Below are positions 1 to 7,726 of a stretch of 64,000 nucleotides of DNA, piece after piece. The position numbers were made by a program, and so were the translations under genes. The notes beneath the pieces are model-generated. The model made no database searches. It had not been told where the DNA came from and was given only the letters and a program-made list of their open reading frames with translations. Source of the stretch: Lacibacter sp. H407. Its GTDB lineage: Bacteria > Bacteroidota > Bacteroidia > Chitinophagales > Chitinophagaceae. The DNA lies in the NCBI RefSeq assembly GCF_037892605.1, contig NZ_JBBKTU010000001.1:496001-560000 (forward strand), written 5' to 3'. Every line of letters begins with the position of its first letter. Position 1 is the first letter of the stretch.

Positions 1-577
1 TTGTTATAACAATATCCTTTTTCATCAACTCGTAAGCGGGCTCTCCAAATTTTCCAACGTTGTAAATATGAATACGAACAGGATTTGCTTCATTAAAACC
101 AATCCCTTTTATAGAAATACGCTTTAGCTGAAATTGCCCAACGTTATCCGGGACATTGACTCTTGTAGCCATTTCAAATCGCACACAATCATCGGAGTTC
201 ATGTCAAACCTCTTCTTGCCTTTCGTTAAACCTATGGTCATTGATTGCTTTTTGCCAACAAAAACTTCAGATAACTGAACAGGCAAAGGTTGAAGAAAAA
301 CAGTAGGCTCCTTTTTTAAATCACTGGTAGCAATTTTCTGATCCCTGTATCCGATACTTGTTATTAATAGCGTATCATCGCCAATAATATCTATTTCAAA
401 AAAACCGCTACTATCAGCATCGGTAATCAGCTTTGTGTTTTGAAGAAGAATGCTGGCGAATGGAATACCTTTTTTTGAATCAGCATCAACACAAAAACCT
501 TGTATTCTTTCCAAAGCTTGTACTGCTTTGCTATTAGCAACTAAACTTACAAGTACAAAGCAAAGAAGGTGTTTCAT
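1..577 (-). CDS. Secreted protein with CarboxypepD_reg-like domain, C-terminus cut by window edge
   Basis: The reading frame opens at an ATG (575-577) and runs without a stop to the left edge, so only about 192 N-terminal residues are visible. Residues 1-20 look like a signal peptide. Residues 24-100 resemble the carboxypeptidase-regulatory-like beta-sandwich that begins many Bacteroidota surface proteins: GFCVDADSKKGIPFASI, then a segment with D-SGFFEI and TLLITSIGYRDQ. The remainder (FEMATRVNVPDNVGQFQLKRISIKG) resembles the jelly-roll part of similar exported proteins of unknown role. It is not a full TonB receptor as far as can be seen, because no plug domain follows. Function is unknown; the domain call is by pattern only. 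Confidence 0.7.
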   Translation of the reverse strand, partial: MKHLLCFVLVSLVANSKAVQALERIQGFCVDADSKKGIPFASILLQNTKLITDADSSGFFEIDIIGDDTLLITSIGYRDQKIATSDLKKEPTVFLQPLPVQLSEVFVGKKQSMTIGLTKGKKRFDMNSDDCVRFEMATRVNVPDNVGQFQLKRISIKGIGFNEANPVRIHIYNVGKFGEPAYELMKKDIVIT

Positions 578-647
578 GCAGCCAAAATAATACCTGGATT
601 GTTAACAAAAACGGAAATGATTTTTCGGCTTACAACAGCAATAAAAA

Positions 648-673
648 AAGCCTCACCATATCTGATGAGGCTT
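648..673 (-). terminator. Intrinsic terminator after scpA
   Basis: An 8-bp stem AAGCCTCA/TGAGGCTT is followed on the minus strand by a run of seven T. It lies 22 bases past the scpA stop. Confidence 0.8.
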
Positions 674-694
674 CCGTAATACGTTTTGTAAAAA

Positions 695-1498
695 TCAATT
701 TCCTTCTTCGGGATTCTGTGGATACACAAATGAATCTTCTGCATCTTCTTCCCGGCTCTCGTTCCACTCAACAATGAAATTATTTTTTCCTTCACCAACC
801 AACAAAGTCATATAACGTTGTTGCGAAAGTTCCAGCAGCGACAGGAATAAGAAAATAGCATGAATGCGATTCTCCACTACATCAAATAATTTTTCGAAGG
901 CCATTGTTTTTTCCTTCTTCACCACATCGAGCATGTACTCACGGCTGCCTTCCATGGTGTAGTTGTATTGCACCACCGTATGCACCGGTTTATTGAAACG
1001 ATCGTGGTGTTTTTTCATTACCCGTTCAAAGGTCTTCATGAGTTTGAACATGGTAATGGTTTGTATCTCGGTTCCTTCACCTGCTTCTTCGCCAATGCCG
1101 GCGAGCTCGCTGGCAATATTGCCACGCTTCACCATCAACATCCGCATTGCTTCCATCTCCGCCATCTGCACACTCGCTTCTTTGAAACGTTTGTATTCAA
1201 GTATTTTATCGATCAACTCCTGACGTGGGTCAATTTCATTTCCCTGCTCATCAATTTCTTTGCGGGGCAACAGCATTTTTGCTTTGATCCGCATCAACGT
1301 TGAAATGAACAAAATGAATTCACTCGACAATTCAATATTCAGCTTTTCGGTTTGATGGATAAAATCCATGAAGTCTTTTATGATGCGGGTAATGGGGATA
1401 TTGTAAATATCCAGTTCATCACGCTCAATAAAAAACAACAGCAGATCGAAAGGACCTTCAAACTGGGGTAGCTTTATCTGGTATGATTCTGTTTGCAA
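695..1498 (-). CDS. scpA: Segregation and condensation protein A
   Basis: ScpA is the kleisin subunit of the SMC-ScpA-ScpB condensin, which compacts and segregates the chromosome. The diagnostic N-terminal motif FEGPFDLLLFFIERDELDIYN is at residues 12-32 and is followed by the family's helical pattern and an acidic C-terminus. The frame stays open to a TTG at 1552, but the TAnnTTTG promoter element (1550-1557) and a strong hairpin (1521-1548) occupy that extension, so I take the TTG at 1498 (267 residues). No ScpB partner is in the window. The gene is followed by its own terminator. The start codon is inferred; the family call is firm. Confidence 0.9.
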   Translation of the reverse strand: MQTESYQIKLPQFEGPFDLLLFFIERDELDIYNIPITRIIKDFMDFIHQTEKLNIELSSEFILFISTLMRIKAKMLLPRKEIDEQGNEIDPRQELIDKILEYKRFKEASVQMAEMEAMRMLMVKRGNIASELAGIGEEAGEGTEIQTITMFKLMKTFERVMKKHHDRFNKPVHTVVQYNYTMEGSREYMLDVVKKEKTMAFEKLFDVVENRIHAIFLFLSLLELSQQRYMTLLVGEGKNNFIVEWNESREEDAEDSFVYPQNPEEGN

Positions 1499-1520
1499 AG
1501 TATTTCTGTTTTTAACGAAC

Positions 1521-1548
1521 AAGTCCCGGCCAATCTGTGCCGGGACTT
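1521..1548 (-). terminator. Perfect hairpin between the DUF3078 gene and scpA
   Basis: Stem AAGTCCCGGC/GCCGGGACTT, 10 bp with an 8-base loop. It could end the DUF3078 transcript, although no T-run follows directly. It also lies where the scpA transcript should start, so it may instead be a 5' structure of scpA mRNA. Confidence 0.5.
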
Positions 1549-1549
1549 G

Positions 1550-1557
1550 CAAATGTA
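1550..1557 (-). promoter_or_regulatory. TAnnTTTG -7 element of scpA
   Basis: TACATTTG followed by C on the minus strand, a full match to the Bacteroidota housekeeping -7 consensus. It lies 51 bases before the TTG start chosen for scpA. No convincing -33 TTG is seen. Confidence 0.5.
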
Positions 1558-1572
1558 GGGAACTAAACCTTA

Positions 1573-2511
1573 TTAAAAGTTGGCGGTAAAACCAATGCCC
1601 ATGAGGGATTTGAGCTGCGTACCCATGAGTCCGCCGGTTTCCACATTTTTTGTATCGTGGTCGTAAATGAGGTCGAAATTGTAGCTGATGCCGATGTATT
1701 TATTCACCTTGAAACCCAAGGTGTTGGTCCAGAACACATCGATATTCTGGGGGTTGTTTTTGTAATTGCTGAACAGATCGAGCCGACTGGCCAGGCTGAT
1801 GTTCTTTGCCAGATCTTTTTTGAGATTGGCGGTTAAAAATGCACCGATCTCGTTGATAGATGATTGGGTGGTATCTGTAAAATTAAACAGTCTTCGTATG
1901 TCCTTATTAGCTTCGTTTACGATAACCCAACGGGAAGTGACCGGCGACAGAAATACATCGAAGGTTGCATTGGGCTTGTACATGATACCCGGCGAAACGA
2001 GCACATAAGCCGGAGCAAAAAAACCGGAGTTCTTTTGTTTGGGATCAACACTATAATTGTATCCGAGCGTCATTTGTGTGCGCAGGTTGGCTAATGCCGA
2101 CAAGTACCATTTGCTGGTTGCCGTATCGCCTAACTGATATCCATATCTCGAAAGCAAATCAATACGGTCATCATTTTTTCGTGTACCGATACTGGTTGCA
2201 TTTACAATACCGTATTGTGCATTGAGCGTATTATCCCAAACGTTGCGCTCTTTTTTATAATAGGCAAAGCTGTTAATGAGTGCATTGATGGAGAACGAAA
2301 ATTTTTCAGCACCTGATGCCCAGTTGCGGCTGGCACCCTGGCTGAGATTGAGATTGAATACGCCCCCTTTGGTCCAGCCTTCTTTTTGCTCAGGTTCTTT
2401 TTTTACAGTCTTATTTGATTCGTCCTTTAATCGCTTTACTTCTACGTCCTGTGCCTGTGCTTCTGCAACTGTTATTGAAAACAGCACTGCTGCGAAAATC
2501 TGTTTTATCAT
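1573..2511 (-). CDS. DUF3078 outer-membrane beta-barrel protein
   Basis: A 312-residue exported protein. Residues 1-20 (MIKQIFAAVLFSITVAEAQA) are a signal peptide, which fixes the start at 2511 rather than the upstream in-frame GTG. After a charged linker comes GWTKGGVFNLNLSQ and NWASGAEKFSFS, the typical opening of DUF3078, then alternating amphipathic strands ending in an aromatic residue (GIGFTANF), as in outer-membrane barrels. DUF3078 proteins are widespread in Bacteroidota and have no assigned function. The gene may share a transcript with scpA downstream, although a strong hairpin separates them. The domain call is by recognition of the N-terminal pattern. Confidence 0.75.
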   Translation of the reverse strand: MIKQIFAAVLFSITVAEAQAQDVEVKRLKDESNKTVKKEPEQKEGWTKGGVFNLNLSQGASRNWASGAEKFSFSINALINSFAYYKKERNVWDNTLNAQYGIVNATSIGTRKNDDRIDLLSRYGYQLGDTATSKWYLSALANLRTQMTLGYNYSVDPKQKNSGFFAPAYVLVSPGIMYKPNATFDVFLSPVTSRWVIVNEANKDIRRLFNFTDTTQSSINEIGAFLTANLKKDLAKNISLASRLDLFSNYKNNPQNIDVFWTNTLGFKVNKYIGISYNFDLIYDHDTKNVETGGLMGTQLKSLMGIGFTANF

Positions 2512-2580
2512 AAGCGTTGTTTTATTTTTAATTAGAAAAGTCGACAAATAAAATGCCACACTGAAATTTAGAAACTAAAA

Positions 2581-2609
2581 AGCGGTAATAACAGGTTGTT
2601 ATTACCGCT
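2581..2609 (-). terminator. Intrinsic terminator after mscL
   Basis: A 13-bp perfect stem AGCGGTAATAACA with a 3-base loop, followed on the minus strand by TTTTAGTTTC. It lies 17 bases past the mscL stop. Confidence 0.85.
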
Positions 2610-2626
2610 GATACAAACTGGGTCAA

Positions 2627-2998
2627 TTATTTTTTCAATGCATCTCTGATCTCACGCAGCAACACAATGTCTTCGGGTGTGGCTGCAGGAGGAGCAGGTG
2701 GTTCTGCTTTTTTCATTTTATTGATTGCCTTAATTACAAGGAAAAGAAAGAATGCAATTATGATGAATTTAACTGCGGCAGATATTGCCATCCCATACTT
2801 CAACTCTGCTTCACCTACTTTGATCGATAAGGTGTCGAAATTAACACCACCTGTAATAATTCCCACAATCGGCATCAGGATGTGATCCACAACAGCGCCA
2901 ACAATGGCACCAAATGCACCGCCGATGATTACACCAACAGCAAGATCAACTACGTTGCCTTTCATTGCAAAATCTTTAAATTCTTTCAGCATTCCCAT
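2627..2998 (-). CDS. mscL: Large-conductance mechanosensitive channel
   Basis: MscL forms a homopentameric inner-membrane pore that opens under membrane tension to release solutes during osmotic downshock. The 123-residue length is normal. The N-terminal amphipathic helix is followed by TM1 (NVVDLAVGVIIGGAFGAIVG, residues 15-34) with the family's glycine-rich gate, a periplasmic loop, TM2 (about 75-95) and a charged C-terminal helix after a PPAPPAA linker. It is a single-gene unit with its own terminator. Annotation is firm. Confidence 0.97.
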   Translation of the reverse strand: MGMLKEFKDFAMKGNVVDLAVGVIIGGAFGAIVGAVVDHILMPIVGIITGGVNFDTLSIKVGEAELKYGMAISAAVKFIIIAFFLFLVIKAINKMKKAEPPAPPAATPEDIVLLREIRDALKK

Positions 2999-3085
2999 AA
3001 TTGTTGATTTTAATAATTAAATAATAGTGTAGGTTTTTTATGGAGGGCAATACAAATCTTACAAAATAATCTGAGTAATCAAAGC

Positions 3086-3832
3086 CTATTTTTTCAGGCC
3101 CGGGTATTGCATATTCAATTTCTTCAACGTATCGTACACCGTTTTTGCAATCAAATATTCTTTGTACCAATTCTGATCGCTGGGAATAATTTGCCACGGC
3201 ACTTTGTTACAATAGTGAAAACAATCTTCGTAATACTTCATATACTTTTTCCAAAGCTTTGCTTCGGCAAAATCTTTTTCATTGTACTTCCACATTTTAC
3301 GTGGATCATGTGTACGTTCCTGTAAGCGTTCCTGCTGTTCAGCAGGGGAAACATGCAGATAGAATTTAAGCACCTTCGTGTTGTTATGATTCACCAGTAA
3401 CTCTTCAAAATCATTAATGGCTTTCATTCGTTTTACAGCCGTTGCATCATCGCACCAGCCATGCACACGTGTTACAAGAATATCTTCGTATTGGCTGCGG
3501 TTGAAAATTTTGATCATCCCTTTTGCAGGAGCAGCTTTATGTACACGCCATAAAAAATCATGGCTAAACTCTTCTTCGGTGGGTGCTTTGAATGATGTGA
3601 CCGATACGCCAAGCGGATTAAGCGATCCAAATACATCACGCAGTATGCCATCCTTCCCACTGGCATCCATTCCCTGGATGATCACCAGCAATGAATGTTT
3701 GCTTTCAGCGATCAGGCGGTTCTGCAGTTCATCTAATTCAACAAGTATCTTTTCTGTTTCTGCTTTCAGTTTTTCTTTGTCAGCCTTTTTTGGCGCACGA
3801 GTACTGATTGCACTGAGTTTAATTTTTGCCAT
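3086..3832 (-). CDS. PPK2-family polyphosphate kinase
   Basis: PPK2 enzymes move phosphate between polyphosphate and nucleotides, generally making NTPs or NDPs from polyphosphate in the cytoplasm. The 248-residue protein has Walker A GMDASGKDG at residues 54-62, the Walker B-like FNRSQYED at 110-117 and the lid segment with RTHDPRKMWK. The short length, with no duplicated domain, fits the single-domain classes. Substrate class (AMP, ADP or both) cannot be read with confidence. No ppk1 or ppx gene is nearby. A near-consensus -7 element (TATATTCG, 3848-3855) precedes it. Confidence 0.9.
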   Translation of the reverse strand: MAKIKLSAISTRAPKKADKEKLKAETEKILVELDELQNRLIAESKHSLLVIIQGMDASGKDGILRDVFGSLNPLGVSVTSFKAPTEEEFSHDFLWRVHKAAPAKGMIKIFNRSQYEDILVTRVHGWCDDATAVKRMKAINDFEELLVNHNNTKVLKFYLHVSPAEQQERLQERTHDPRKMWKYNEKDFAEAKLWKKYMKYYEDCFHYCNKVPWQIIPSDQNWYKEYLIAKTVYDTLKKLNMQYPGLKK

Positions 3833-3906
3833 AGATCTGCATTTCTACGAATATAAAACATGCTGCCTGTAATACGCAATTTTCCTACACCTTTGCAGCT
3901 TCCATT

Positions 3907-4776
3907 ATGAATTCAAAACTGTTTAACTGGCTGCTTTTTTTTATTCTTTGCCTTGTATGGGGCAGTTCGTTTATTTTGATGAAAGAAGGATTAAAGGAAC
4001 TATCTGCTTATGAAGTAGCGGCCATGCGTATGTTAAGTGGTGGTGTAGTTTTATTACCCTTTGCGCTTAACAGTTTTAAACGTATGCAACGAAAGGATCT
4101 CGGCTTGTTGATCATATCCGGTTTACTTGGCAGTTTTATACCTGCGATTTTATTTTGCGTAGCGGAAACAAAGATCGACAGTGCATTGGCCGGTATGTTG
4201 AATGCGTTAACGCCGTTGTTTGTGATCATTATTGGTGCACTCTTATTTCGAACATCTGTTCCCTGGAAAAAAATAGTAGGTGTATTGATCGGTTTTGGCG
4301 GCATGTTGTTACTCTTCCTCGCACAAAAAAAAGGAAGTGCTAACAGCGATCTTTTTCTTGCATCGCTGATTGTAATTGCTACATTTTCGTATGGGTTGAA
4401 TGTAAACCTCATCAATCGCTATTTAAAACATGTGGCATCACTTGATATTGCTGCCATTGCATTTGTAGCATTGATCATCCCTGCTACGATCGTTTTATTT
4501 GTGGCAGGTTTTGCTAATCACAATTTTTCAGAACCATCTGTAATAAGAGCCATTAGTGCATCGGCTGTATTAGGAATTTTCGGAACGGCCATTGCATCGA
4601 TCTTATTTTATATGCTGATGAAACGGGCTGGTCCATTATTTTCTTCAATGGTAACGTATGGAATTCCATTTGTGGCTATTGGCTGGGGATTGTTGGCGGG
4701 TGAAACAATCGGGCAACTGGAAATTGTCGGGTTGTTGATCATTTTGTCAGGCGTATATCTTGCCAACCGGCAATAA
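3907..4776 (+). CDS. EamA/DMT-family membrane transporter
   Basis: A 289-residue inner-membrane protein with about ten hydrophobic helices in two EamA repeats (residues 5-140 and 150-287). The first repeat carries the typical opening FILCLVWGSSFILMKEGL and the second ends GETIGQLEIVGLLIILSGVYLANR. Members of this superfamily export amino acids, nucleotides or other metabolites; the substrate here is unknown. The gene stands alone between the divergent PPK2 gene and the convergent frr. Only 74 bp separate it from the PPK2 start, so the two promoters share that gap. Confidence 0.88.
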   Translation: MNSKLFNWLLFFILCLVWGSSFILMKEGLKELSAYEVAAMRMLSGGVVLLPFALNSFKRMQRKDLGLLIISGLLGSFIPAILFCVAETKIDSALAGMLNALTPLFVIIIGALLFRTSVPWKKIVGVLIGFGGMLLLFLAQKKGSANSDLFLASLIVIATFSYGLNVNLINRYLKHVASLDIAAIAFVALIIPATIVLFVAGFANHNFSEPSVIRAISASAVLGIFGTAIASILFYMLMKRAGPLFSSMVTYGIPFVAIGWGLLAGETIGQLEIVGLLIILSGVYLANRQ

Positions 4777-4778
4777 AA

Positions 4779-4802
4779 AAGGGATGCAGTAATGCACCCC
4801 TT
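4779..4802. terminator. Shared terminator between EamA gene and frr
   Basis: Hairpin AAGGG-A-TGCA / TGCA-C-CCCTT with one A-C mismatch and a GTAA loop, flanked by an A-run on the left. It lies between convergent genes and could serve both strands. Confidence 0.65.
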
Positions 4803-4822
4803 CCATTTATTTGCAAACGATC

Positions 4823-5386
4823 TTACACCGACATAATCTCTTTATCTTTTGCTTCGAGGTGTTTATCGATCTGTGAACTGTATTTGTCTGTAAGCACCTG
4901 CACATCTTTCTCAGCATCTTTCGCTGCATCTTCACTCAATCCATCTTTTTGCAGTTTCTTGATCTGTTCAATTGCATCTCTGCGAATATTACGAACAGCA
5001 ACCTTTGTGTGTTCACCTTCCGCATTTACCCGCTTCACCAATTCTCTTCTCCGTTCTTCTGTTAACGGTGGTAAAAACAAACGGATAATACTCCCGTCGT
5101 TTTGCGGTGTTAAGCCAATATTGGAATTGATGATGGCACGCTCAATGGGTTGCAACATATTTTTTTCCCAAGGCTGAATGGTAATTGTTCTTGCATCGGC
5201 TGCAATAATATTTCCTACCTGTCCAATTGGTGTGGGCGAGCCATAATAATCCACCACAATACTATCGAGCATATTGGGGTTGGCACGGCCTGCACGAATT
5301 TTCACCAATTCAATTTCCAGGTGCTGAATAGCTTTACCCATGTGCTCTTCAGCATCACTCAGTATCAACGATAGATCTTCTGACAT
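4823..5386 (-). CDS. frr: Ribosome recycling factor
   Basis: RRF works with EF-G to split ribosomes after termination. The 187-residue length matches the family (185 in E. coli). Visible signatures are HLEIELVKIRAGRANP near residues 22-37, the IQPWEKNMLQPIERAI block, and PPLTEERRRELVKRV near 106-120. The usual neighbour pyrH is not beside it; the gene follows a WecA/MraY-like transferase instead. It has its own full -7 element (5409-5416). Confidence 0.97.
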   Translation of the reverse strand: MSEDLSLILSDAEEHMGKAIQHLEIELVKIRAGRANPNMLDSIVVDYYGSPTPIGQVGNIIAADARTITIQPWEKNMLQPIERAIINSNIGLTPQNDGSIIRLFLPPLTEERRRELVKRVNAEGEHTKVAVRNIRRDAIEQIKKLQKDGLSEDAAKDAEKDVQVLTDKYSSQIDKHLEAKDKEIMSV

Positions 5387-5408
5387 ACGTGTAAAAATTA
5401 ATGAGCTG

Positions 5409-5416
5409 CAAACCTA
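5409..5416 (-). promoter_or_regulatory. TAnnTTTG -7 element of frr
   Basis: TAGGTTTG followed by C on the minus strand, 22 bases before the frr ATG. It means frr can be transcribed separately from the upstream transferase gene. Confidence 0.6.
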
Positions 5417-5462
5417 ATAAATTGTTGCTGATTGCTGCGATGCAAAGAAAAGTTTCAAACGA

Positions 5463-6617
5463 TTATTTTGCGATTTCGCCTTTCTCGGTGGCAGCAGTTG
5501 AGGCGTTTACATTGGTAGGAAGAGGAATCACCTTTGTTTTGCCATTCACATCGATGTGCTGATCAGGTGCAAACAGTTTCTGACGATTGCTGCGATTGGA
5601 GTAGATCAACAGACTGATTACCGAGAACCCTACACTGATAAGCCCTAACAAAAGAAAGGTGATGTTGAGTTCACGTGCCAATACGGTTGCGCCGGCAATA
5701 ACGATGTTAAACGATACGGCCAGGAAGGTAACCATCCGATGACTAAAACCTTTTGCCAATAACAAATGATGCACGTGATTCCGGTCGGGGCTGAATGGAG
5801 AACGGCGTGATAAAATGCGATAGGCAAAAATGCGCAGCGTATCAAACAACGGAACAAACAAAATTGCAAACCCAATGGCCGGTGCTGCCGGCAAATAAAT
5901 TTTAGCAGTAGGAACGGTGGCTATTTGAATAAACTTAATAACAAGAATAGAGTTGATGATACCGAGTAACAACGAACCGGTATCGCCCATAAATATTTTT
6001 GCTGGCGATGAATTAAAGATTAGGAAACCAGCCAGGCTGCCCGTCATAGCAAAAGCCATCATGGCATAGAAAGGCTGATCGGCCATAAAGAAATAAACAC
6101 CAAATGCCGCCGATGTAAATAAGCCCAGCGAACCAGCTAATCCATCTACCCCATCGATCAAATTAAATGAATTGGTAATTACAATAATGGTGAGATAAGT
6201 AAATGCAAGACTTAAAATAAAAGGCATTTTCTCAAAGCCCATAAATCCAAACATTCCATCAATGAGAATTCCTCCTTTGTACACGATGATAAACGCTGCC
6301 AATAACTGACCGAGGAATTTTTTGAGTGGTGTAAGTACCACAATATCATCTTTCAATCCAAGAAAAAAGATCACTAAAAATGCGGCGGCAAAATATTGAA
6401 CTTCTATCCAACCGGCAGGAACAGCAATGAGAAAACCTAAAATGAACCCGGCAAAAATTCCAATACCTCCGAGTGAAGGGATCGGTGTTTTGTGCAGCTT
6501 ACGATCATCATCAGGAACATCAAACAGATGCTTTGCTTCCGCTACCCGAATAATGATCGGAATAGCTGAATATGTGATTAAAAAAGCAATGACTGATCCT
6601 ATTAACAGGTGATCCAT
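5463..6617 (-). CDS. MraY/WecA-like polyprenyl-phosphate sugar-1-phosphate transferase
   Basis: This enzyme family moves an N-acetylhexosamine-1-phosphate from a UDP-sugar to undecaprenyl phosphate at the inner membrane, starting O-antigen, teichoic acid or capsule synthesis. The 384-residue protein has about eleven membrane helices. Family motifs are present: DDDRKLHKTPIPSLGG (residues 36-51), FLGLKDD, NSFNLIDGVDGLAG, FMGDTGS and the C-terminal cytoplasmic RRSPFSPDRNHVHH histidine motif, which places it with WecA/TagO rather than true MraY. The exact sugar is unknown. A charged Ala/Thr tail follows the last helix. Confidence 0.88.
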   Translation of the reverse strand: MDHLLIGSVIAFLITYSAIPIIIRVAEAKHLFDVPDDDRKLHKTPIPSLGGIGIFAGFILGFLIAVPAGWIEVQYFAAAFLVIFFLGLKDDIVVLTPLKKFLGQLLAAFIIVYKGGILIDGMFGFMGFEKMPFILSLAFTYLTIIVITNSFNLIDGVDGLAGSLGLFTSAAFGVYFFMADQPFYAMMAFAMTGSLAGFLIFNSSPAKIFMGDTGSLLLGIINSILVIKFIQIATVPTAKIYLPAAPAIGFAILFVPLFDTLRIFAYRILSRRSPFSPDRNHVHHLLLAKGFSHRMVTFLAVSFNIVIAGATVLARELNITFLLLGLISVGFSVISLLIYSNRSNRQKLFAPDQHIDVNGKTKVIPLPTNVNASTAATEKGEIAK

Positions 6618-6641
6618 GCAGTTGATTATTCAAGTGTGTTG

Positions 6642-6649
6642 CAAATCTA
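6642..6649 (-). promoter_or_regulatory. TAnnTTTG -7 element of the WecA-like gene
   Basis: TAGATTTG followed by C on the minus strand, 24 bases before the ATG at 6617. Confidence 0.6.
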
Positions 6650-6785
6650 TACTATCTGAGCCGAAAGCGGAAACAGATAACAATAAAATTAAATGCCATC
6701 GTAGTTTTCCTATTTTTCAACAAACAGCTCAGTAATCGACTCGAATTTGGGCAAAAAGTTTAGTCGGTTGAACTATTTTTTCTGT

Positions 6786-6793
6786 TAGCTTTG
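6786..6793 (+). promoter_or_regulatory. TAnnTTTG -7 element of the transketolase gene
   Basis: TAGCTTTG followed by C, 18 bases before the ATG at 6812. A TTG lies at 6768-6770, but with only 15 bases between, shorter than usual. Confidence 0.6.
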
Positions 6794-6811
6794 CCCGCAA
6801 CTCTAAAAATC

Positions 6812-7651
6812 ATGGCAGAACTGAAAGAAATCGCAACGCAAATCAGGAGAGATATCGTACGTATGGTACACGGATGTCAAAGCGGCCACCCGGGTGGTTC
6901 TTTGGGCTGTACCGAATATTTTACCGCTCTGTATTTCAAGTTACTGAAACACGATCCATCGTTTAATATGGATGGAACAGGTGAGGATCTGTTCTTTCTT
7001 TCTAACGGGCACATATCACCGGTGTTTTATGCAACATTGGCCCGCAGCGGTTATTTTCCGGCAGAAGAGTTGAATACCTTCCGCAAACTGAATACAAGAT
7101 TGCAAGGGCACCCTACTACGCATGAGCATTTACCGGGCGTACGTATTGCATCCGGATCGCTTGGTCAAGGGTTGAGTGTTGCCATTGGTGCAGCTTATAC
7201 TAAAAAACTGAACAAAGAAAATACAGTTGTTTATTCATTACATGGCGATGGTGAATTGCAGGAAGGCCAGAACTGGGAAGCGATCATGTTTGCTGCGCAT
7301 AACAAAATGGACAACCTGATTGCTACCGTTGACTGGAATGGCCAGCAAATTGATGGTCCAACTAAAAAAGTATTGAGCCTAGGCGATCTTAAAGGAAAGT
7401 TTGAAGCTTTTGGTTGGGAAACCCTCATTATTGAAGATGGAAATGATATGGACCAGATGGTTGCCGGTTTAGAAAAAGCAAAAACCTTTGTTGGCAAAGG
7501 CAAGCCAATTGTAAACCTCATGAAAACTGAGATGGGCAAAGGCATTGATTTTATGGAAGGAAGTCACGAGTGGCATGGTATTGCTCCAAACGATGAGCAA
7601 TTAGAAAAAGCCCTTACCCAACTTGGCGAAACAAGCTTAGGCGATTATTAA
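6812..7651 (+). CDS. Transketolase, N-terminal (thiamine-diphosphate) subunit
   Basis: Transketolase moves two-carbon units in the pentose phosphate pathway. This 279-residue protein corresponds only to the N-terminal domain that binds the thiamine diphosphate pyrophosphate: GHPGGSLGC near residues 24-32, ASGSLGQGLSVAIGAA and the metal-binding GDGELQEGQNWEA. Split transketolases need a separate C-terminal subunit, normally the next gene; here the next gene is a convergent permease, so the partner is elsewhere. The ATG at 6812 is chosen because the open frame's earlier TTG (6791) overlaps the -7 element. Confidence 0.9.
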   Translation: MAELKEIATQIRRDIVRMVHGCQSGHPGGSLGCTEYFTALYFKLLKHDPSFNMDGTGEDLFFLSNGHISPVFYATLARSGYFPAEELNTFRKLNTRLQGHPTTHEHLPGVRIASGSLGQGLSVAIGAAYTKKLNKENTVVYSLHGDGELQEGQNWEAIMFAAHNKMDNLIATVDWNGQQIDGPTKKVLSLGDLKGKFEAFGWETLIIEDGNDMDQMVAGLEKAKTFVGKGKPIVNLMKTEMGKGIDFMEGSHEWHGIAPNDEQLEKALTQLGETSLGDY

Positions 7652-7675
7652 TTGCAACGATTTACTTTTAGATAG

Positions 7676-7701
7676 AAGCAGAGGATGAAAGTTCTCTGCT
7701 T
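7676..7701. terminator. Shared terminator between transketolase and permease genes
   Basis: Stem AAGCAGAG/CTCTGCTT with a 10-base loop, followed on the plus strand by TTTTTATTTG. It lies between convergent genes. Confidence 0.8.
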
Positions 7702-7726
7702 TTTTATTTGTCCGTGATTCAGTTCA

